From Myxococcales bacterium (GTDB lineage Bacteria; Myxococcota_A; Polyangia; Polyangiales; Polyangiaceae): 53,386 nucleotides of DNA. The position numbers and the translations under genes are program-made. Below are positions 43,733-51,840 of this stretch, one piece after another (the first letter of the stretch is position 1; the number at the start of each line of letters is the position of its first letter). The notes below the pieces were generated by a model. That model did not search any database and was not told where the DNA came from. It saw only the letters and a program-made list of their open reading frames with translations. The stretch is from positions 1 to 53,386 of the forward strand of contig JANYHK010000055.1 of assembly GCA_025359105.1 (NCBI GenBank), in the 5' to 3' direction.

Positions 43733-44445
43733 GCGCCCTCGACGAGCCGGAATCCGACGCCGCGCACGGTCTCGATCACCGTCGGCGGTGCGCCCGCCTC
43801 TTCGAGCTTCCGGCGCAGCCCCTTCACGTGCGAGTCGACCGTGCGCTCGGTGAGGGCGTAGGCATCGCCCCACACGCGCGCCACGAGCTGCGCGCGCGTG
43901 CGAACGCGGCCCGGCGCCTCCGCGAGGGTCGCGAGCAGATCGAACTCGAGCTTCGTCAGGGGCGCTTCCCGCCCTGCGTAGGTGACGCGCCGGCGCTCGC
44001 CGTCGACCACGAGGCCGCTGCTCGTCGTTGCGGCGCCGCCGTCGGGCGCACCGCGGAAGCTCGAAGCGCTTGCTTCGCGCGGAGCGGCGCGTCGAAGGAC
44101 CGCACGGGCGCGGGCCACGAGCGCGCGCGGCGAGAAGGGTTTGGTGACGAAGTCGTCGGCCCCCGCTTCCAGCGCGGCTACGCAATCGATGTCCTCGTCG
44201 CGACTCGTCAGCACGATCACGCGGGGCGCGTCGGTGCGGAGGCGCAGCTCGCCGAGCAGCGAGAAGCCGCTCCCGTCGGGCAGGCCCAGATCGAGCACGA
44301 CGAGATCGCGGGCCGCGAGTCGCGCGCGCGCGTGGGCGAGGGTGGGCGCAGGCTCGGCGTCCATGCCGTCCTTCTTCAGCGCGTACACGACGGCGTCCGC
44401 GATCGGGCCGTCGTCCTCCACGACCAGGACGTTGGGACGGTTCAT
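43729..44445 (-). CDS. OmpR-family response regulator
   Basis: This 238-residue regulator has a receiver domain with the acidic pocket (VVEDDG), phospho-acceptor D52 (VLDLGLPDG), the Thr in VIVLTSRDED and K102 (VTKPFSP). A winged-helix DNA-binding domain follows after a Ser/Ala/Gly linker: LTKLEFDLLATL, then VWGDAYALTERTVDSHVKGLRRKLE and VRGVGFRL. The start at 44445 is preceded by a short leader; an in-frame ATG lies further upstream. It is coupled to the histidine kinase. The 116-nt divergent gap to the membrane-protein trio makes that trio a candidate target. Confidence 0.94.
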   Translation of the reverse strand: MNRPNVLVVEDDGPIADAVVYALKKDGMDAEPAPTLAHARARLAARDLVVLDLGLPDGSGFSLLGELRLRTDAPRVIVLTSRDEDIDCVAALEAGADDFVTKPFSPRALVARARAVLRRAAPREASASSFRGAPDGGAATTSSGLVVDGERRRVTYAGREAPLTKLEFDLLATLAEAPGRVRTRAQLVARVWGDAYALTERTVDSHVKGLRRKLEEAGAPPTVIETVRGVGFRLVEGA

Positions 44446-44561
44446 GGCGCCTCGGACCTTCAACGTGCCGCTGGTCTCCCCCATTCCTGCACGGAGTCTC
44501 CTCGCGCGCTGCACGGGCGCTCCCCAAACACGGCGTACTCAGAAGGCATGGAGAATCGCCA

Positions 44562-45263
44562 ATGAACGTGCACCCCCAACCCGTGCCGGCGTTCCCGTCC
44601 GGGGACCCCCGCCCACCGACCCCGACCGCTGCCCCGACCCCGACCCCGACCTCGACCCCGACCCCGACCGCTGCCCCGACCCCGACCCCGACCCTGACTC
44701 CCACCTGGACGGAGGACCTCCTCCGCGGTGAGCCCTCCCCCGGCTGGGCCTCCGAGGCTCGGCGTCTCGCGCTCGGCGTCGGTCTCGCGGTGCTCTTCGG
44801 TGCAGCCATCGGCCTTCGCCGTGGCGGCCCCGCGATCTTCACGCACGCGCTCGGTGTGCCCGCCGGCATCCTCGCGGTGTGCCTGCTCGCCGTGCCGGCG
44901 TTCTCGATCGTGCTCGCGCTCGCCAACGCGCCCATCGACGCCTATGCCCTGGGGCGCGCGACGACACGTGCAGCGGCACACGCCGGCCTCGTCCTCGGTG
45001 GCTTCGCGCCGGCGGCCGCGCTCTTCGTCGTCACGGTCGAGGACGCCATCACGGTCACCGTCATGGGCTTCGGCGCGCTGCTGCTGGCCGGCGCCATCGC
45101 CGCTCGCTCGTTCGCGCGCGAGATCGCCCAGCGCGTCGAAGGGTCGCCGCCGCGCACCCGGTACCTCGCGGCGCTGTGCGTGCCGGCGTTTCTCGTGTTC
45201 TCGGCGGTGCTCTCGCTCCGCGTGTTCTGGATAACCCTTCCCATCCTCACGGGGGCCCAATGA
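44562..45263 (+). CDS. Membrane protein with Pro-Thr repeat N-terminus
   Basis: This 233-residue protein has residues ~18-48 as a Pro-Thr-rich tract (PTPTAAPTPTPTSTPTPT) encoded by a CCCCGA-type hexamer array. A short soluble bridge and about five membrane helices follow (LALGVGLAVLFGAAIGLRRGG onward, to the last, VFSAVLSLRVFWITL). It has the look of Yip1-like small membrane proteins and resembles the next gene in layout (GGPAIFTHALGVPAGILAVCLLAVPAF vs GGPQIAFAALKMPLVMLGTLVLCAPAF), so the two are paralogues. Its ATGA overlap with the next ORF indicates coupling. It may be controlled by the divergent two-component system. Confidence 0.8.
   Translation: MNVHPQPVPAFPSGDPRPPTPTAAPTPTPTSTPTPTAAPTPTPTLTPTWTEDLLRGEPSPGWASEARRLALGVGLAVLFGAAIGLRRGGPAIFTHALGVPAGILAVCLLAVPAFSIVLALANAPIDAYALGRATTRAAAHAGLVLGGFAPAAALFVVTVEDAITVTVMGFGALLLAGAIAARSFAREIAQRVEGSPPRTRYLAALCVPAFLVFSAVLSLRVFWITLPILTGAQ
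44612..44696. repeat. CCCCGA hexamer array inside coding DNA
   Basis: About 13 imperfect CCCCGA units, partly organised as a larger repeat that includes GCTGCCCCGACCCCGACC twice, encode the Pro-Thr tract of the membrane protein. The 6-nt unit lets the length vary without frameshift. Confidence 0.85.
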
Positions 45264-45916
45264 TCGACATCGCCCTGCTCAACCGCATCCTCCGAAACCC
45301 CGAGACCGTCGCGCGCGAGTGCCGCGACGACGTCGACGTCGCGCCCATCGCCAAGAACGCGCTCATCGCCATCGCCGCGGGCGCTGCGCTCTTCGGCGGC
45401 GTCGTCGGCGCGTGGCACGGCGGTCCGCAGATCGCCTTCGCGGCGCTCAAGATGCCCCTCGTGATGCTGGGCACGCTCGTCCTGTGCGCGCCGGCGTTCT
45501 ACGGCATCGCGGCTGCGTTCGGGCGCGCCTGGAGCTTCCGCACCGTCGCGTCCTTGGCTCTCGTCGCCGGCGCGCGCTTCTCGCTCGTGCTCCTCGCCGC
45601 GGCGCCGGCCTTGTGGCTCACGATCGATCTCGGAGCGCCGTACCACCTCATCAAGCTCGTCGCGTCGCTCGCGTACGGCCTGGCCGGCCTCGCCGCGTTG
45701 GGCCTGCTCGTGCGCGGGCTCGGCGATGGGCCCGGCAAGCACACGACGATCGCGCTCTTCATCGGCATCTTCCTCATGGTCGGGGGCCAGACCGCGTGGA
45801 TCCTGCGCCCCTACCTTGGAACGCCGGGGCAGGCGGAAATCGCGCTCTTCACGAACGAACGCGAAGGCGGCGTCGCGGTGCAGCTCCTGAAGAGCGTGCG
45901 AGAGCTGGCGCCATGA
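45260..45916 (+). CDS. Membrane protein, paralogue of its upstream neighbour
   Basis: This 218-residue protein with about five membrane helices starts by ATGA overlap with the previous stop, and its own stop overlaps the next start in the same way. The N-terminus (MIDIALLNRILRNPETVARECRDD) is a soluble helix. The loop AWHGGPQIAFAALKMPLV aligns with the corresponding region of the gene upstream. The C-terminal ~30 residues are soluble and end in QLLKSVRELAP. Yip1-like topology is likely. No transport motif is seen. Confidence 0.8.
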   Translation: MIDIALLNRILRNPETVARECRDDVDVAPIAKNALIAIAAGAALFGGVVGAWHGGPQIAFAALKMPLVMLGTLVLCAPAFYGIAAAFGRAWSFRTVASLALVAGARFSLVLLAAAPALWLTIDLGAPYHLIKLVASLAYGLAGLAALGLLVRGLGDGPGKHTTIALFIGIFLMVGGQTAWILRPYLGTPGQAEIALFTNEREGGVAVQLLKSVRELAP

Positions 45917-46578
45917 GCCTCCGTGATCTCCTCCTCTTGTACGGAATCATCGGCGTCGCGTGTGCGATCGGCGTTCTCCTCCGCGCGACGGGCTCGCGCG
46001 CGAGCGTGGCCGCGTCCGCGGTGATGGCCATTCCGCTGTGGCCGGTGTGGGCGCCGTTCGCGCTGGCGACGCCGCGGCGGCGGCAGGCGGCCGTGCAGAG
46101 CGCGGCGGTGGCGCGGATCGATCGCGCGCTCGCCGAGGCGGTCGAGGCGGTGGCGGGCAGCCAGATCGCCGACGTTTTCTCACCGAAGGTCGCCGCGCGC
46201 ATCGCCGAGGAGGTGACCCACGTGGCCACCCGCCAGGGCGAGCTCGCGGCGCTGTCGGCGAAGACCGGCTTCGATGCGGCTGCCGCGAAGGAGCGCCTGC
46301 GCGAGCTCGAGGCGCGCGGCGCGCCCGAACGCGTCGTGGCGACGGCGCGCATGCAGCTCGAGAGCCTCGTCCGGCTCGACGAGCTCCGCGCCGCCGACGC
46401 GCGCGCGCTCGACGAGCTCGCAGAGCTGCTCGAAGCGCTCCGAACGCAGCTCGTCCTCGCGCGCTACGCCGGCTCGACGGCGGAGGGGGTCGGGGCGCTG
46501 GTGAGCGAGGTGTGGGCGCGCCTCGAAGGGCTCGGCGCCGCGTTCGAGCCGAACGTGCCGAGAGGAGAGTCGCCGTGA
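45913..46578 (+). CDS. Membrane-anchored coiled-coil protein
   Basis: This 221-residue protein has two N-terminal membrane segments (about 4-22 and 31-48). A long, Ala/Glu/Arg-rich helical coiled coil follows to residue ~205 (KERLRELEARGAPERV and LDELAELLEALRTQL). The third gene of a coupled trio, it could scaffold the two multi-span proteins before it. No homology to a known complex is recognised. Confidence 0.8.
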   Translation: MSLRDLLLLYGIIGVACAIGVLLRATGSRASVAASAVMAIPLWPVWAPFALATPRRRQAAVQSAAVARIDRALAEAVEAVAGSQIADVFSPKVAARIAEEVTHVATRQGELAALSAKTGFDAAAAKERLRELEARGAPERVVATARMQLESLVRLDELRAADARALDELAELLEALRTQLVLARYAGSTAEGVGALVSEVWARLEGLGAAFEPNVPRGESP

Positions 46579-46586
46579 ACGCGCCT

Positions 46587-47039
46587 TCAGCGTCCGGCGT
46601 CGGGGCCGCGCCTGCTCTTGGCCTTCCGCGCGTCGAGGAACGCCTTGGGAAAGCAGTACCCGCCCTTCAAGGGCATTCCGCGCTCGTCGCGCTCCTCGTC
46701 GAGCTCGATCTCGACGCACTTGAGCCCCTCGCCGCAGTCGCCGGCTTGCGTGCCGGCGTCGCCGACGTCGGGTTTGCACGGGCGGCTGCACACGCCGTCC
46801 TCCTCGACGTCGGGGCGCATGCACCGCGGTGCCTCGGTGCGGCAGTTCATCGCGTACTTGCAAGGGCCGCCGAGGCTGGCCTTCGGAACGAGATAGCGCA
46901 CGTACACCCAGGCGCAGGTCGCGAGCGCGGCGATGGTGATGGCGACGGCGAAGCGCACCTTCGCCTTGCGCCTGAGCTTCGCCCGTTCTTCCGGATCCAG
47001 ATCGTCCAGCACGCAGTTCGTCGTATCATGCCCCCCCAT
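46587..47039 (-). CDS. Membrane-anchored Cys-rich protein
   Basis: This 150-residue protein has a short charged N-terminus (DDLDPEERAKLRRKAKVR), one membrane segment at about 31-50 and an extracytoplasmic part with eight cysteines (GGPCKYAMNCRTEAPRC, CSRPC, DCGEGLKC, GGYCFP). The spacing matches Cys-rich repeats in the window's lipoproteins, so this is probably a single-module relative tethered by a TM helix. The ATG at 47039 overlaps the start of the divergent gene by two bases (CATG). A GTG at 47012 would separate them and is the alternative. Confidence 0.75.
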   Translation of the reverse strand: MGGHDTTNCVLDDLDPEERAKLRRKAKVRFAVAITIAALATCAWVYVRYLVPKASLGGPCKYAMNCRTEAPRCMRPDVEEDGVCSRPCKPDVGDAGTQAGDCGEGLKCVEIELDEERDERGMPLKGGYCFPKAFLDARKAKSRRGPDAGR

Positions 47040-50000
47040 GAGAATCGTCGCCGCGTGGCTCCTCGCCTTTGCGCTCTTTTTCGGTGTCTCGGACCTTCGG
47101 GCGGGGATGACGGTGGACGAGCTCGTCGCCAAGAACATCGAGGCCCGCGGCGGGCTCGACAAGCTCCGCGCGATCACGTCGCTCCGGCTCACCGGCTCGG
47201 CGACGTTCGGCGGCGACGAGGGCGGCCTCGAAGCCCAGTTCGCCGTCGCGCAGAAGCGGGGCGGGCGCATTCGCGTGGAGGTCGTGCTCCAGGGGCTCAC
47301 CGCGGTCGACGCCTACGACGGCACCGAGGGCTGGAAGGTGGAACCGTTTCAGGGGCGCATCGACGCGTTCAAGGTTTCCGCCGACGAGGTGAAGGAAATG
47401 GCGCAGGACGCCGACATCGACGGGCCGCTCGTCGACTGGAAGGCCAAGGGGCACAAGGTCGACTACCTCGGCACGGAGGACATCGACGGCACGCAAGCCC
47501 ACAAGCTCCGAGTCGTGCTCAAGGACGGTGACGTCCAGTACTCGTACCTCGACCCCGACTACTTCCTCGAGATCCGCACGACGATGGAGCGGAAGATCCG
47601 GGGCACCGAGCGCGTGAGCGAGACCGACATCGGCAACTACGAGCAAGTCCAGGGGACGTGGATTCCGCTCGCGACGGAGTCGGGACGCAAGGGCCGCCCG
47701 CGGAGCTCGCGCATCACGTTCGCGCGCGCCGAGGCAAACGTCGAGCTCGACGACGCGCTGTTCAAGTTCCCGGCCGCCGGCGCCAAGGTCGCGCGCGCCC
47801 TCGTGCCCGGCGCGGCCTCCGCAGCGCCCCCGTCCGTCGCGCGCCCTCCCGCCGCTGCCCGCCCGGCGGTCATCGACGCCGGCATCCTCTCCGGGCTCGG
47901 CGTGCGCAACGTCGGCTCTGCGCAAATCAGCGGCCGCGTGTCGTCGGTTGCCGCGTACGTCGACAGCGGCAAGACCGTGATCTATGTGGGCGCCGCGAGC
48001 GGCGGCGTCTGGAAGTCGCTCGACGGCGGGACCACGTTCCGTCCCGTCTTCGACAAGAATCCGGTGCAGTCCATCGGCGCAGTCACCGTCGACCCGTCGA
48101 ACCCGAAAAACGTTTGGGTCGGCACCGGCGAAGCGTGGACCCGCAACTCCGTCTCGATCGGCGACGGCATCTACAAGTCCACCGACGGCGGCGCGACGTG
48201 GGCGAACATGGGCCTGCCCGAGTCCGAGCGCATCGTGAAGATCCTCGTCCACCCGAAGAACGGCGAGATCGTCTACGCGTGCGTCCCCGGAAAGCTATGG
48301 AGCGACAGCACGGAGCGCGGCCTCTACAAGACGATCGACGGGGGCAAGCACTGGGCGCTGGTTCTGAAAGGTGCGAACGCGTCGACCGGCTGCTCCGGCC
48401 TCACGATGGACCCGACCAACCCCGACGTCCTCCTCTCCGGCACGTGGGACTTCCGCCGGAAGGGGTGGACGTTCCGCTCGGGCGGCGACGGACCGACCGC
48501 GCCCTCCGGCAGCGCCCTCTACCGCACGACCGACGGCGGCAAGACCTGGACGCCCCTCGCCGCCGGCACGAAGGGGCTCCCGCCGGGCCCGTGGGGCCGC
48601 GTCGAGGTCGCGATCGCGCCGAGCGACGCGAAGATCATCTACGCGGTGATCGAGGCCACCGACTCCGCGCTCTTCCGCTCGAGCGACGGCGGCGCCACGT
48701 GGGAGAAGCGCGACAAGAGCCAGCACATGGTCTGGCGTCCGTTTTACTTTGCGCGCCTCGTCGTCGATCCGACCAACGCCGAGCGCGTGTTCAAGATGGG
48801 CGGCAGCATCGTCGTCAGCGAGGATGGTGGGCGCAGCTTCGCCGAGACGGGGGGCGGCTCGCACGGCGACTGGCACGACGTCTGGATCGAGCCGGGCAAC
48901 CCCAAGCACCTCGTCGGCGGCGACGACGGCGGCATGTGGACCTCGTACGACGGCGGCAGCCGCTGGTGGAAGTCGTCCAACCTCCCGATCGCGCAATTTT
49001 ACCACGTGAGCGTCGACGCCAAGGATCCATACCAGGTGTACGGCGGCCTCCAGGACAACAGCTCCTGGGTCGGCGACTCCGCGTACCCGGGCGGCGTCTC
49101 GAACCATCGCTGGGAGAACCTCTACGACGGCGACGGTTTTTGGGTGGTCGTCGATCCGACCGATCCCGACGCCGTCTACGCCGAATCGCAAGGGGGGCAC
49201 ATCGGCCGCGTCGACCGGAGGACGCTCGTGGCCCGCGACATCCAGCCCAAGGCCGGCTTCAAGGAGAAGCTGCGGTTCAACTGGAATACGCCCATCCACG
49301 CGAGCCCGACGCAGAAGGGAACGATCTACCTCGGCGCGCAGTTCCTCTTCCGCTCACGCGATCGGGGAGACTCGTGGGACCGCATCTCGCCGGACCTGAC
49401 GACGAACGACAAGCAGCGGCAGAAGCAGGAGGAATCGGGCGGCATCACGGTCGACAACTCGGCCGCCGAGATGCACACCACGATCTATTCCATCAGCGAG
49501 TCGCCGCTCGACGCCAAGGTCATCTGGGTCGGCACCGACGACGGCAACCTGCAGGTCACGAAGGACGGCGGCAAGACGTGGGACAACGTCATCCGCAACG
49601 TCGTCGGGCAGCCGCGCTCGTGGGTGAGCTGGGTCGAGGCGAGCCGCTTCGAGCCGGGCACCGCCTACGCCGCGTTCGATCGGCACACCTTCGGGGACAT
49701 GACGGCCGCGGTCTACAAAACGACCGACTTCGGTAAATCGTGGGCGCGCATCGTTTCGCCTGCGAAGGGGGTGCGCGGGTACGTGCACGTCGTGAGGGAA
49801 GACACGGCCAAGTCGCAGCTCCTCTTCGTCGGGACGGAGCTCGGGCTGTGGATCTCCGTCGACGGCGGCGGGGTATGGACGGAGTTCAAGGGCGGCGACT
49901 TCCCGAGCGTCGCCGTGCGCGATCTGCAGATCCATCCGCGCGACAACGATCTCGTGATCGCGACGCACGGGCGCGGCATCTGGATCATGGACGACCTGAC

Positions 50001-51021
50001 GCCGCTGCGGGCGCTCGCACAGGAGACGCTGGCGGCGCCGGCGGCATTCCTCCCCGGTCGGCCGGTGCAGCAGCGTCTCCGCGCCAGCGGCGGCTGGATG
50101 GAGGGCGACGCGAACTTCTCCGGGCGCAACCCGGCGGGGGGCGCCGTCATCACGTACTACCAGCGCACGCGTCACCTGTTCGGGGCGCTCAAGCTCGAGA
50201 TCATCGACGAGGGCGGCAAGGTCGTCGATACCGTCCCCACGACCAAGCGTCGCGGCATCAACCGCGTCACCTGGTCGATGCAGGTGAAGCCGCCGCGCGT
50301 ACCGCGTGCCGCGCAGCTCGCGTTCTCGTCCTCGCAGGGGCCGCGCGTCGTGCCGGGAACCTATACGGTACGCCTCACGAAGGGCGCCGAGGTGCTCGAG
50401 ACGAAGCTCGCGATCGGCCTCGACCGGCGCGCCACGTTCGACGTCGGCGCACGCAAGGCGCAGTTCGACGCGGCGATGCGCGTCCACGCGCTCTTTGGCG
50501 ACATGAGCAACCTCACCGATCGCATCCAGACCGCAAAGGACGGCGCGCAGGCCCGCGTGAAGGCGCTTCCGGCCGCCGACCCGCTCGTGAAGAAGGTGCA
50601 GGCGACGATCGATCGCCTCGACGACGCAAAGAAGAAGATCGTGGCGACCAAGGAAGGCGGCGCCATCACCGGCGAAGAGCGCATCCGCGAGCACACCGAC
50701 CAGCTCTACGGCGCGATCAACGGCTGGGAGGGCAGACCCGCGCAGTACCTGCTCGATCGCGCCGACGTGCTGCGGCGGGAGCTCGAGGAGGTGAGCAAGG
50801 AGGTCGACACGATCGTGGCGACGTCGGTGCGGCCTCTCGACGACGCGCTCGCGAGCCGTGGGCTTACCCCTATCTCGACGAAGGTGGCGGCCGGTGCCCC
50901 GGTCGACGAAGCGCCAGGAGCGGAGGTGAGCGAGCTCTCCCGATGCGCGCGCACCCGCGGTGTCGAGTGCCCGTTGGCCGAACGTGCCGCACACAAGTCC
51001 CGCCGCCAGGAGCGCGACTAG
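47038..51021 (+). CDS. LolA-like plus sortilin/BNR-type propeller fusion
   Basis: This 1327-residue secreted protein has a signal peptide RIVAAWLLAFALFFG. Residues ~24-265 look like a LolA/outer-membrane lipoprotein-sorting fold: LVAKNIEARGGLDKLRA, LTAVDAYDGTEGWKV and the final DDALFKFPA. From ~285 to ~1010 come VPS10/BNR-type blades with repeated S-x-D-G-G-x-T-W motifs (KSLDGGTTF, KSTDGGATW, RTTDGGKTW, RSSDGGATW, VTKDGGKTWD), including HGRGIWIMDDLTPLR. The C-terminus is a helical domain (LTDRIQTAKDGAQ to VDTIVATS) usual in these proteins. They are annotated as glycosyl hydrolase-like but are mostly uncharacterised. Fusion to a LolA-like domain is unusual. Confidence 0.88.
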   Translation: MRIVAAWLLAFALFFGVSDLRAGMTVDELVAKNIEARGGLDKLRAITSLRLTGSATFGGDEGGLEAQFAVAQKRGGRIRVEVVLQGLTAVDAYDGTEGWKVEPFQGRIDAFKVSADEVKEMAQDADIDGPLVDWKAKGHKVDYLGTEDIDGTQAHKLRVVLKDGDVQYSYLDPDYFLEIRTTMERKIRGTERVSETDIGNYEQVQGTWIPLATESGRKGRPRSSRITFARAEANVELDDALFKFPAAGAKVARALVPGAASAAPPSVARPPAAARPAVIDAGILSGLGVRNVGSAQISGRVSSVAAYVDSGKTVIYVGAASGGVWKSLDGGTTFRPVFDKNPVQSIGAVTVDPSNPKNVWVGTGEAWTRNSVSIGDGIYKSTDGGATWANMGLPESERIVKILVHPKNGEIVYACVPGKLWSDSTERGLYKTIDGGKHWALVLKGANASTGCSGLTMDPTNPDVLLSGTWDFRRKGWTFRSGGDGPTAPSGSALYRTTDGGKTWTPLAAGTKGLPPGPWGRVEVAIAPSDAKIIYAVIEATDSALFRSSDGGATWEKRDKSQHMVWRPFYFARLVVDPTNAERVFKMGGSIVVSEDGGRSFAETGGGSHGDWHDVWIEPGNPKHLVGGDDGGMWTSYDGGSRWWKSSNLPIAQFYHVSVDAKDPYQVYGGLQDNSSWVGDSAYPGGVSNHRWENLYDGDGFWVVVDPTDPDAVYAESQGGHIGRVDRRTLVARDIQPKAGFKEKLRFNWNTPIHASPTQKGTIYLGAQFLFRSRDRGDSWDRISPDLTTNDKQRQKQEESGGITVDNSAAEMHTTIYSISESPLDAKVIWVGTDDGNLQVTKDGGKTWDNVIRNVVGQPRSWVSWVEASRFEPGTAYAAFDRHTFGDMTAAVYKTTDFGKSWARIVSPAKGVRGYVHVVREDTAKSQLLFVGTELGLWISVDGGGVWTEFKGGDFPSVAVRDLQIHPRDNDLVIATHGRGIWIMDDLTPLRALAQETLAAPAAFLPGRPVQQRLRASGGWMEGDANFSGRNPAGGAVITYYQRTRHLFGALKLEIIDEGGKVVDTVPTTKRRGINRVTWSMQVKPPRVPRAAQLAFSSSQGPRVVPGTYTVRLTKGAEVLETKLAIGLDRRATFDVGARKAQFDAAMRVHALFGDMSNLTDRIQTAKDGAQARVKALPAADPLVKKVQATIDRLDDAKKKIVATKEGGAITGEERIREHTDQLYGAINGWEGRPAQYLLDRADVLRRELEEVSKEVDTIVATSVRPLDDALASRGLTPISTKVAAGAPVDEAPGAEVSELSRCARTRGVECPLAERAAHKSRRQERD

Positions 51022-51051
51022 GCTGGCCGGGCCGCGTTCGGCAGCGCGCCG

Positions 51052-51324
51052 TCACGGCTTCATCGAGAGACCGAACCCCGGGCGTGACGTGCTCCGCTTG
51101 GTCCAGGCGTCGAGGCTTGGCCAGCGCGCAATGTCGAAACCGTTCATGCCGACGTAGGCCACCCAGCCGGAGACGTGCAGATCGACCAGCGAGAACGCAT
51201 CGCCGACGAGCCACGTCTTGCCCTCGAGCGCGCCGTCCAGGATCGCAAGGTGCTTCTCCACGTCCGCCTTTGCGACCTCCCCCGCCTTGGCGTTGTGGCG
51301 CTCGGCCGGGATGCGCTCGGCCGC
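51052..51324 (-). pseudogene. Glutathione S-transferase C-terminal fragment
   Basis: About 90 residues match the GST C-terminal helical domain: KADVEKHLAILDGALEGKTW, LVGDAFSLVDLHVSGWVAYV and RWPSLDAWTKRSTSRPGF. The open frame runs upstream to 51498, but that part (Arg/Pro-rich) has no GST similarity, and the thioredoxin-fold half with the glutathione site is missing. I read this as a decayed gene cut at its 5' part; the open frame is kept only by high G+C. It lies after the propeller gene on the opposite strand. Confidence 0.7.
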
Positions 51325-51498
51325 TTCGCAAGATCGGCTGCGGGGTCCGCGGGGGTACTGAGGCAACCTGTCCTCAACGCTGTGGTGGGAAGGCAGGGCC
51401 GGTCTCGCCGCCCCACACGGAACTGCGCGAGCCTGCTCGAGTTGCGCCGTCTTGCAGAGTGAACGGTACGCGGCACGGCGCGTGCAGTTTTCGAGCAC
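51325..51498. other. Non-coding stretch between the GST remnant and the next gene
   Basis: No convincing gene, RNA or repeat. It may hold the promoter of the small secreted protein at 51499. Confidence 0.5.
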
Positions 51499-51798
51499 AT
51501 GAGACTCGGAGGCCTCGCCTTTCGTTCACAGTCGGTCGCGCGTGCGCGCTGGATCGGGGTCCTGCTCGTGGCAGTAGGGCTCGTGCTCGCGCTCTTCGAG
51601 CCTGCCGCGCTTGCCTCGACGCCGCCGCCGCCGCGTCACGTAGCGTCACAAGACGCCGCCCACGCGGCGAAGTCGCGCGCTGGCCATGGGCACGCCGGGG
51701 AGGGAAAGCGTCACCACCCGAGGAAGCACCATGCCAGCAAGAAGGGCCGCGCGGGCAAGAAGGCCCCTGCTCACCGCGCGCAGAAGCAGCCGCGCTAA
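51499..51798 (+). CDS. Small secreted His/Lys-rich protein
   Basis: This 99-residue ORF has a signal peptide ending near ALAS at about 40 (core IGVLLVAVGLVLALF). The mature part of about 58 residues is highly basic, with His, Lys, Ala and Gly in alternation (GHGHAGEGKRHHPRKHHASKK). Such a chain can bind metal or nucleic acid or act as a cationic peptide, but nothing in the sequence decides this. The codon pattern fits real coding. There is no partner gene in close spacing. Confidence 0.6.
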   Translation: MRLGGLAFRSQSVARARWIGVLLVAVGLVLALFEPAALASTPPPPRHVASQDAAHAAKSRAGHGHAGEGKRHHPRKHHASKKGRAGKKAPAHRAQKQPR

Positions 51799-51840
51799 TT
51801 TAGGTCCCTCGTGTACTCGGCGCGTGCGCCGCGCGCGAAA

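Noticed and set aside
51175-51462. Plus-strand frame over the GST remnant
   Set aside because: No start with RBS and no homology; it is the antisense of the GST fragment plus non-coding DNA.
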